In this document: in pieces, positions 46,625 to 53,558 of the stretch
Numbering within the stretch: position 1 is the stretch's first letter
Layout: every line of letters starts with the position of its first letter
Virus record (IMG/VR): IMGVR_UViG_3300032893_000058
Coordinates: 1 to 56,288 of that record
Direction: 5' to 3' (one strand)
DNA from: a virus
DNA: 56,288 bases
The notes under the pieces: generated by a model
What the model saw: the letters and a program-made list of their open reading frames with translations, nothing else
Database searches by the model: none
What the model was told of the DNA's origin: nothing
Program-made: the position numbers and the translations under genes

Positions 46625-48981
46625 TGTGGAGTCTCCGTGCCGTTACTAATCGGGGTCGCCTGCAAAAATTCACCAGTGTCCGGGTGCTGCGTATACAAAT
46701 TGCCGTCGCCGGCCTTGACCAGCCGCCCGGCCAGATTGCCGTTGGCCTTCAGGCCGCCGCGCCACGCGCCGAGGCCGACGTCCGGAATGTCCATCGGCTC
46801 GCCGCCGCCCTGCTCCACTGCTTGCGAAATGTCTTCGCCGCCCAGCTTGGCGATGCGGTTCGGCAGGTCGATGCCGAGCATGTCAGACAACGTCTGCCTG
46901 ATCTGGTCGTCCAAGTCCTCACGCTCGCCGAGAATCTTGACCGCCTCCGCAGTACCCTTGAGCCGCCGGGTTTCAGCATCGTACGCCTCGATGTCGCGCA
47001 ACTGTTCCTTGCCGACCAGTTTGAGCCGCTTCTCGGCCAGCGACTGCATCGCTTCGCCGACTTGCTGCGTCAGTTCCTTGACCTGATTCTGCAGTTGCAT
47101 CATCATCGGCGTCGGCGCCTGATCGTCGAACAGATAAGGCTTCTCGACTTTGATCTTGCGCATCAGCCGTTCGGCGATCTTGTCGGCCAGCGGGAAGTCG
47201 GCCGAACGGAACATCAGGTCGCCGATTTCGTTGATCAGTTCCGGCGCCCCGGTCACGATCTGCACGAACGCATTCCAAGCTTCCTGACGCTGCGTGCCAT
47301 ACGCCGGGCCGACATCGGCCTCGACGATGTAACGCCCGATCTTCGGGTTAAACATCACCTGAATGGCGTCGCCGTCCTTCTTTTCGTCGATCGCCTTTTC
47401 CAGGTCAGGCTTAATCGTAATTTTGCTTTCAACGCCATCGCGCCCCATGATCTGAATGATGCGCTCACGGTCGTAAATATGCGGCACCAGGTCGAGGATG
47501 ATCATGCCGGTGTAGCGAATCGCCGCCGCCTGATGATCGACGAAATGATAAGTCGACTTCTCGGCCGGGCGCTGGCGTTCCTGAATGGCCTTACCGGAGC
47601 GCTCGTTGCCGGTGCGTCCCTCGTAAGCTTCATACTGGCCGCTTGCCATGTCCATTTCGTGATCGGCAATGCGCATGCCGTCCAAGAAAGCCGGCGACGT
47701 GCCGGGTGGTTCCGGGCGCTGCGGCATCGGGATCGGCCGATCGTTTTCGTCAAAGGCATTGACAGGCAGGTACGCGTAATTTTGTATGTTGGCCCGGTTC
47801 CACATGTCCTCGTTACCAGCAAACGCTTCCTTCGGCCCGACCCACGGCACCTTGGTCTGCAGCGCGCCAAATTCGACCTGACCCGAACTATTATAGTTGT
47901 ACATGCGCTGCGGGTCCTTGAGGCGCCGCACGTGCCCGCACCGGTAAAGCTCCCCATCGATCACGCGCTCGACGCCGACCGTGCGCACCAGTGGGATATA
48001 CTTGCCCTTCAGCTTGCGCCGGTCGACGATGACGTTGCCGACGATCTTGTACCATTCGAGCGTGCGCTTGACCACCTTGCGGCGCCGCACTTCGTTGCCG
48101 GCCTCTTCTTCCCGCTTCAGCGCGTCGATGAACTGCTTCGGCACGTCGGACCGCAAAAATACGGTGCCGGTGCCGCCTTCATCTTCCATGTAGATAAGTT
48201 CGTCGTCCTTTTCCAAGATGCGGTAATATTCGGCCTCGCGCACGCTGTCGAGCCTGATCCAGGTGTCCGGCCCGCTGAGCGTCGAGCCGGCGGCCGTGAA
48301 ATCGACGTTCGGATATTCGCGCTCCATTTCGTCCTTCGGCTTGTCGCTGAAGACGAAGCCATATCGCGCGTCCGACCCGTCAAACTGTTCGATATCCGGG
48401 TCGAGGTAGACGCCAAGCTGGTTCTTGACCGGCGCAATGTAAATGCTCTGGTTGAACCAACTGATGTCGGGACGGTCGAATTGATTAACCTCTTCGCTGT
48501 CGAACTTGGTGATGACGCGCCACCAGCCGATGCCGCCTTCGACCGCGCTTTCAAGCGAATTGTCGTAAATGGTTTGGGCCTTCGACACGTACTCGATGTG
48601 CCGGACGATGCCTTCCTGAATCTGCGCCGCGCGAAATGTCGTGTCGTCGCCGACCGGCTTGACCGTAATCGACGCCTTGTTTTCCCGTGCGTCATTGACG
48701 ATCAGATTGACCTTTTGTACCACTTTGTTGATGGTCAACGACGGGCGCTTGTTTTTTTCGCGCTCTTTTTTCAAGTCATGCGGCCATTGCCAGCCGTTGT
48801 CGGCGTCGGCGTTGGCAAACTTCACGTCGGCCTTATACAGCGTCTGAAACTGGCTTTCCCAGTCGACGCACCGGTTGAAACGCTGCTGCGCTTCCTGGAC
48901 GATCCTGTCGTCTTCGGATAATTCGAGCGACGACGTGCGCTTGTCGGTGCTCTGGTCCTTGGTCGTGGGGCGCTTGGCCAT
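46621..48981 (-). CDS. Portal protein, P22 type
   Basis: 786 residues, the usual size. P22-portal features: DGWQWP-like NGWQWPHDLKKEREKNKRPS, LTINKVVQKVNLIVNDAREN, ITVKPVGDDTTFRAAQI and the later helical barrel region (LQNQVKELTQQVGEAMQSL). It forms the dodecameric channel for packaging and ejection. Follows the large terminase by 1 bp. Confidence 0.9.
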   Translation of the reverse strand: MAKRPTTKDQSTDKRTSSLELSEDDRIVQEAQQRFNRCVDWESQFQTLYKADVKFANADADNGWQWPHDLKKEREKNKRPSLTINKVVQKVNLIVNDARENKASITVKPVGDDTTFRAAQIQEGIVRHIEYVSKAQTIYDNSLESAVEGGIGWWRVITKFDSEEVNQFDRPDISWFNQSIYIAPVKNQLGVYLDPDIEQFDGSDARYGFVFSDKPKDEMEREYPNVDFTAAGSTLSGPDTWIRLDSVREAEYYRILEKDDELIYMEDEGGTGTVFLRSDVPKQFIDALKREEEAGNEVRRRKVVKRTLEWYKIVGNVIVDRRKLKGKYIPLVRTVGVERVIDGELYRCGHVRRLKDPQRMYNYNSSGQVEFGALQTKVPWVGPKEAFAGNEDMWNRANIQNYAYLPVNAFDENDRPIPMPQRPEPPGTSPAFLDGMRIADHEMDMASGQYEAYEGRTGNERSGKAIQERQRPAEKSTYHFVDHQAAAIRYTGMIILDLVPHIYDRERIIQIMGRDGVESKITIKPDLEKAIDEKKDGDAIQVMFNPKIGRYIVEADVGPAYGTQRQEAWNAFVQIVTGAPELINEIGDLMFRSADFPLADKIAERLMRKIKVEKPYLFDDQAPTPMMMQLQNQVKELTQQVGEAMQSLAEKRLKLVGKEQLRDIEAYDAETRRLKGTAEAVKILGEREDLDDQIRQTLSDMLGIDLPNRIAKLGGEDISQAVEQGGGEPMDIPDVGLGAWRGGLKANGNLAGRLVKAGDGNLYTQHPDTGEFLQATPISNGTETPQ

Positions 48982-48982
48982 C

Positions 48983-50326
48983 TTACAGGTTCATCCATCC
49001 GTTGGGGCTGTCGCCCGACCGCAGCGAACTTTCACGTTCGATGGCGGCGCCTTCGTCGCCTGTGTCCTGTTCTTTTTCCTTTTTGTTGCCCTCGCGTAGT
49101 TCTACCGCGTAATAGCCGAAGGCTTTCGCACCGTGCGACGCCCAGTTATGCTTCGGGGTCTTTGACCGCTGGTTGGTGTGCGGGTCGACGTCGTATTGGT
49201 AATGTTGCAACGACAGCACGCCTTGCGAACAGTCGACTTCATTGATGTTGATGCGCGGAAATAGCGCGCGGGTCGCGCTGATCTGATTGACTTCCGGAAT
49301 GTTCGGCACGATGCGCACGATGCCGGGCGTCGGCAACAGTGCCTTGACCTGCTTTTCGATGGTGTTGTGCACCAGCCCGCGCGCTGCTTGGTGCGCCTGC
49401 CGGGCGTCATGGGGTAACAGCACCCGCTTGATGATGTAGCCGCGGGCCTGAAGCTCTTTGATGAAGTAGCCGATGTCCTTCGCCACGTCTTCCATGTAGA
49501 AGATGGCGTTGTGATCCATGCTGATTTGCTGAAACACCCAGCAGGCGCAGGCGTCCGAATCGCCGAGATCAAATACGACGGTAACGCCGCGCCCGGCGTC
49601 GTGCTTGATGCGCGGCGACACGCGACCATCTTCGATGGCCTTGCCCAGTTCCTTGGCATAAATGGCGCCGCTTAATGCGCGCCGCGGCCTGCCTTCCCAT
49701 ACGTTCAAATATTCGTCATAGTCCTTGGCCCGCATATCGAGCATCTGGCGTTCCGACGTTTTCGGGAAGAACGGATTGTCCTTATAGTTCATGACGATGA
49801 CGATGGCGCCTTCCGGCGGGTCAATCACGAACATCTTGTAAGTATCATCGGTGACCAATTCCGGGTTGAGATCAATCCAGATTTCCGACCCCTGTTTGAA
49901 CGGTCCGGCCGGCGGGTCGCGCCGCACGGTCGGCAGCAGCACGCGCCACTTGGCCTTCGACACGTGGGCCGCTTCCATTACCCACAAGATGTCGATGCCC
50001 TCGGTCGAGCGGACCGAATTAATGTTGTTCAGGCCTGTAAATACGAACGTCGTGCCGTTGACACCCCGAATTTCGGTTTCGAGCGTCTGATAAAAACCGC
50101 CCAGTCCGATCTGCTCCGACTGCTCGGAAATGACGCGGTGCAACGAGTCCTTGATCGAGCGTTGCACTTCACGAGCACATACGATGAACAGCTTCCGGTG
50201 AGAGCCGAGAATGAGAGCGGCGCGGGCAAACGACCACGACGCCCCTTTGCTGCGCCCGCCGCAGATTACCTTGTACGGCGCGGGCGTAAAGATCGGCTTG
50301 ACTTTATCGGGAAACTGAACCTTCAA
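48983..50326 (-). CDS. terL: Terminase large subunit
   Basis: 447 residues from TTG 50326 overlapping the previous stop. ATPase motifs: Walker A-like CGGRSKGASWSFA (residues 22-34) where the Lys stands earlier than in the usual GxGKS/T, and Walker B ILWVMEAAHV. Nuclease part: VVFDLGDSDACACW (metal-binding Asp), later LLPHDARQAH and the final SHGAKAFGYYAVE. The C-terminal tail is acidic/basic and disordered. PBSX/terminase_3-like. Confidence 0.87.
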   Translation of the reverse strand: MKVQFPDKVKPIFTPAPYKVICGGRSKGASWSFARAALILGSHRKLFIVCAREVQRSIKDSLHRVISEQSEQIGLGGFYQTLETEIRGVNGTTFVFTGLNNINSVRSTEGIDILWVMEAAHVSKAKWRVLLPTVRRDPPAGPFKQGSEIWIDLNPELVTDDTYKMFVIDPPEGAIVIVMNYKDNPFFPKTSERQMLDMRAKDYDEYLNVWEGRPRRALSGAIYAKELGKAIEDGRVSPRIKHDAGRGVTVVFDLGDSDACACWVFQQISMDHNAIFYMEDVAKDIGYFIKELQARGYIIKRVLLPHDARQAHQAARGLVHNTIEKQVKALLPTPGIVRIVPNIPEVNQISATRALFPRININEVDCSQGVLSLQHYQYDVDPHTNQRSKTPKHNWASHGAKAFGYYAVELREGNKKEKEQDTGDEGAAIERESSLRSGDSPNGWMNL

Positions 50327-50682
50327 CGCGGCACCTTTTCTGCCCGCAACGTCTGAATTGCGGCTTCATGGTCCTTCACTTGCTGCTTCATTTCGTTAAA
50401 CTGCAGTATATGATCGGCAAATGAAGTCGTAATCCGCGTGAGAGCGACAGTCGTCTTATCCTGGTTTTCCGCGATCCGGCTCATGGCTTGCCAGACGCGC
50501 GTATTGTCGCCGTCGACCTTGGTCTTGATGTCGGAAAGCTGGGCCTGAGCCAGCCATAACGCAATCGCACCCAACGCACTGATGGCGAGCAACAGACCGC
50601 GCATTGCCCACGCGGCAGTGCGTTCTTTCGTCTCGGTAATCGATTTGAGCAGTGACAATGACCCGTTTCCAGCTTCCGACAT
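50323..50682 (-). CDS. Membrane-anchored coiled-coil protein, holin or inner-spanin candidate
   Basis: 119 residues. One membrane helix (AMRGLLLAISALGAIALWLA, residues 26-45), then a coiled coil up to the C-terminus (QQVKDHEAAIQTLRAE). This layout fits an inner spanin or a one-helix holin. It lies between a holin-like gene and TerL. Confidence 0.55.
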   Translation of the reverse strand: MSEAGNGSLSLLKSITETKERTAAWAMRGLLLAISALGAIALWLAQAQLSDIKTKVDGDNTRVWQAMSRIAENQDKTTVALTRITTSFADHILQFNEMKQQVKDHEAAIQTLRAEKVPR

Positions 50683-50722
50683 CGCGTATCTCCGTCTTCT
50701 TGGGTCTGACGACTACGTGCCT

Positions 50723-51433
50723 CTAGGGCACAATTGGCACCAGGGGCGCCACCGATGCCCCCGAAATGATCGCACTGACGATCTGCAGTACGGACTTTTT
50801 CGATGCGTCCGCCATGGCCGCGCAGTTAATCTGAATGTCGCCGCCGGTCTGCAGCGACTGAATAAGTTCGCTCACCTTCTCGGCGTCGGTAAAGACATGA
50901 ACTGGCGGTAGGGGCGGCGTCGTGCCGCCGGTCGTCGATGCCGGTGGATTGAGGACCGCTTGCTGCTTCTGCACCATGTTCACAACGGCGGTCCAGCACG
51001 GCGCCGTCACCTTGTTCGGCATCGCATTGGCGAGCGCCTGAGCATTTTGCAGGTCGGCCAGTGCGATGTTGTTGATGTTCTTGATCAGATTGGCGACAGC
51101 GGTTGCCGGCGTCGTCGAACCATTCTGCGCGCGGGCCGGCGTGCCGAACAGGACGAACAAGATGAACAGCGGCAACAGCAGCCAGGCCAGAACCGCCTTC
51201 GTACCGGTCGGCAGCGTCGCACTGGTCAGCGGACCGGCTTTGCTTGACGCAATGCCGGTAAGCGCCGTCAGCACGACGCCGTTGATCTGCGCGGCAAGAC
51301 CAGCAAACCATTGAACGTCGGGCGCGTATTGCGCGATGATGGGCGGCGCTTGCTGCACGCCGTAGCCGGCGATGAGAATCAAGACGTTGGTCAAAACCCC
51401 GAACCAGAACGTGAACTTGGCGTCGACTTGCAT
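50723..51433 (-). CDS. Holin-like membrane protein with extended C-terminus
   Basis: 236 residues. Hydrophobic helices near residues 9-26 (FWFGVLTNVLILIAGYGV), 50-62 and 80-101 (AVLAWLLLPLFILFVLFG). A 130-residue soluble C-terminus with two Cys follows. Position next to endolysin and hydrolase genes suggests a holin or lysis membrane protein, but the long tail is not typical. Confidence 0.55.
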   Translation of the reverse strand: MQVDAKFTFWFGVLTNVLILIAGYGVQQAPPIIAQYAPDVQWFAGLAAQINGVVLTALTGIASSKAGPLTSATLPTGTKAVLAWLLLPLFILFVLFGTPARAQNGSTTPATAVANLIKNINNIALADLQNAQALANAMPNKVTAPCWTAVVNMVQKQQAVLNPPASTTGGTTPPLPPVHVFTDAEKVSELIQSLQTGGDIQINCAAMADASKKSVLQIVSAIISGASVAPLVPIVP

Positions 51434-51434
51434 T

Positions 51435-52121
51435 TTACCCTCCGTTTAGTTCCAACAGTGCAAGGCCCGCGGCCACGTCAGCGTGTGCCGCACCGAGTGA
51501 GTGGCCGGTAAAAACGACGGCATCTAGCCCGGCGAGCAGAGGCTTGATTGCCTTCCATGTCTCGGCCATGCCGATGACGAAGCCGTCCCACATTCGGCCA
51601 AACTTGTCGTGATCGACCACGCCTTCTGCCGCGTGGTCAATGCCAGTCAGATCGCGCAGCCAGTCGAGCTTGTCGTCCGAACCGCGAAACACGACATAGG
51701 CCGTTTTATCTTGGAACTTCAGCCCCCAGCACACGCCGGCCGTGACCTGGAATTCGTCCCACGTCTGCGGCGCACTGCTGTCCAGGACGTAGATGTCGCG
51801 ACACAGCCCGACGCAAAATTGGTGCTGCTCCGGAATGCAGCCGTCCTTGGCCCCGGTCACGTACAGTTCGACGTGATGCCATGCAAACATGCCCCAGTGA
51901 TCGCCGGTCGCGGGCGGTGCCGATATCAACTTCAAGTCAGTAGGGTGGCGAAAATTTAATCCGAGAATGGGCACGGTCAACGGCACATCGGTGACACGGT
52001 CGTGCTGCAGCGGCCCGGTGTAATTGCAATAAGATATGCTCTCGTCCAAACCCTTAAGTAGGGTTGCGAACACCGGGCCGCCAGGTTTTGGCTCGCCGAA
52101 GACGATGCGTTGCAGCTTCAT
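51435..52121 (-). CDS. Class 3 lipase-like hydrolase with circularly permuted order
   Basis: 228 residues. Residues 2-100 look like the C-terminal part of a class 3 lipase: KLQRIVFGEPKPGGPVFA, DRVTDVPLTVP, HPTDLKLISA, HHVELY. Residues 105-228 look like the N-terminal part: AYVVFRGSDDKLDWLRDL, MWDGF and the nucleophile elbow VFTGHSLGAAHADVAAG with Ser208. The end LALLELNGG fits directly onto KLQRIVFGEP at the start, as it would in an ordinary lipase. It likely hydrolyses lipids during lysis or entry. The permutation is my reading of motif order. Confidence 0.7.
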   Translation of the reverse strand: MKLQRIVFGEPKPGGPVFATLLKGLDESISYCNYTGPLQHDRVTDVPLTVPILGLNFRHPTDLKLISAPPATGDHWGMFAWHHVELYVTGAKDGCIPEQHQFCVGLCRDIYVLDSSAPQTWDEFQVTAGVCWGLKFQDKTAYVVFRGSDDKLDWLRDLTGIDHAAEGVVDHDKFGRMWDGFVIGMAETWKAIKPLLAGLDAVVFTGHSLGAAHADVAAGLALLELNGG

Positions 52122-52122
52122 C

Positions 52123-52683
52123 TTATTGTCGTGCTTTCCAGCACTCTATGACCGTGTTGAACATGGTATCTTGCGCCTCACCGAAGTCGCCGGGGTGCGC
52201 GTCTTGCCGCTTGATCGTCTCGATCTTGGTCGTCTTGTTGCCGGGCGCTGGCACGTAGGTCGCATGACCAAGGGCGCCCGTCTCAAAGATGACCGGGTTG
52301 CGGAAGCACAACGCCCGTACGACGTTCGCCGGCACGTTGACGGCGCGCGTGATGAGATCGTCGCCATCCGGGATCGACACTTCATGCATGACCGGGTCCC
52401 AGTCCGAAGGCTGAAAACCGCCAACGAAGTCGACCTTCTGCGGGTTAAGGTAGCCGGCGAAGATCGGCGCTGCGCCTGCGCCGAGGCTGGCGCCGACGAT
52501 GCCGCAAAATCCGACGAAACGGTGTAAAAAATCGTAAGTCTTCTGGCTGTCGGTATGTTGCACCAAGATCGTCTCGATTCCTTCCTTACTGAGGCGTTGC
52601 TGAAATGCGGGTAGATTGATCGGATCAGCCGCGGCGCCGAACTGCCCGAACACGACCGAAACGCGTGCAGGGACGAGGGTCAT
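52123..52683 (-). CDS. Alpha/beta-hydrolase-like protein
   Basis: 186 residues. FCGIVGASLGAGAAP contains a GxSxG-type nucleophile elbow (Ser66), and a His lies near the end (DAHPGDFGEAQ). The order fits an alpha/beta-hydrolase fold. It lies between the endolysin and the lipase-like gene, so an esterase role in lysis is plausible. No specific family recognised. Confidence 0.55.
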   Translation of the reverse strand: MTLVPARVSVVFGQFGAAADPINLPAFQQRLSKEGIETILVQHTDSQKTYDFLHRFVGFCGIVGASLGAGAAPIFAGYLNPQKVDFVGGFQPSDWDPVMHEVSIPDGDDLITRAVNVPANVVRALCFRNPVIFETGALGHATYVPAPGNKTTKIETIKRQDAHPGDFGEAQDTMFNTVIECWKARQ

Positions 52684-53558
52684 TGCGTTACTCCCTGATG
52701 TTGCTTCATTGCCGCGGTAAGTGCGGCGTCGGTCTTTTCCCCGAACAGCCCGTCCGGCACCAGCTTATTGAACCGCTGGAATGAGCGCACCGCTTCACGC
52801 GTCCGGCGCCCATACGAACCGTCCACCTTCAACGCGTCGGCCGCCGGCAGATAGCAGGTGTTAAGTGCCTGCTGCACCCAGCGCGTGTCATGCGGCCCGA
52901 TCACCGAGACGCCGACTGCCGGGCCGCCGACGCCATGCGGTAACGGTTGCGGCGGCGGGACGATGGCAAGCGTGTCATGTGCCGGTAAATTATCAAACGC
53001 AAGATCGGGCCGCAACGCGATCAGCCGGCGCATCACCGGAATGATGCCAAGCTGCTTGTCGGTTTCCCGCGCGTCCCATTCGTTGTCGGCCACATATTTT
53101 CCGCGCACGTATAGGCTGGTGCCGGACCATAAATAACCGGTGCGGATGCCGTGACTGCGCGGGCCAAACCCGTTCCACGCTTCGCCCTTCCAGCACACAT
53201 AAGACCACGACCATGGCGCCGAATTGTCGTCCAGGTGATCGTACCGAATGTAAAAGATGTCGGCGTCGAACTTGGACGACCATGGCCCCTTGCCGCGCGG
53301 CACGTTGCGCGATACTCGATTCCATGGATCGCCCTGTCCGATGGCGCAGTGCGGGTTGGCATCATCCTCACGCTGATCGAGCGCTGCCAGGAACGCCGCC
53401 GGCACCTTAACCACTTCCTGCTCGCGCAGATATAAGTCCATCTTGGGCAACAGCGACTGCGCCACCTTGTCTACTTCGATGGGGCGCGTTACTTTCATTG
53501 CCGCGAGATCGGCTTCGTATTCGGGGCGCAGGACTTGATATGGGTGCTGCATGGTCAT
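52680..53558 (-). CDS. Endolysin with peptidoglycan-binding C-terminus
   Basis: 292 residues from ATG 53558 (overlapping the fibre stop). The N-terminal 190 residues match phage/rhizobial lysozyme-family proteins: PAAFLAALDQREDDANPHCA, WNGFGPRSHGIRTGYLWSG, GKYVADNEWD. Two Glu/Asp-rich motifs (QREDDA) are likely catalytic. The C-terminal 65 residues form a PG_binding_1 domain (WVQQALNTCYLPAADALKVD, GSYGRRTREAVRSFQ, LFGEKTDAAL). It degrades peptidoglycan at lysis. Confidence 0.8.
   Translation of the reverse strand: MTMQHPYQVLRPEYEADLAAMKVTRPIEVDKVAQSLLPKMDLYLREQEVVKVPAAFLAALDQREDDANPHCAIGQGDPWNRVSRNVPRGKGPWSSKFDADIFYIRYDHLDDNSAPWSWSYVCWKGEAWNGFGPRSHGIRTGYLWSGTSLYVRGKYVADNEWDARETDKQLGIIPVMRRLIALRPDLAFDNLPAHDTLAIVPPPQPLPHGVGGPAVGVSVIGPHDTRWVQQALNTCYLPAADALKVDGSYGRRTREAVRSFQRFNKLVPDGLFGEKTDAALTAAMKQHQGVTQ

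Noticed and set aside
46411-48921. 836-codon open frame on the plus strand
   Set aside because: Antisense shadow of the portal gene; Arg/His/Val-rich translation without domains, and no ribosome-binding context.
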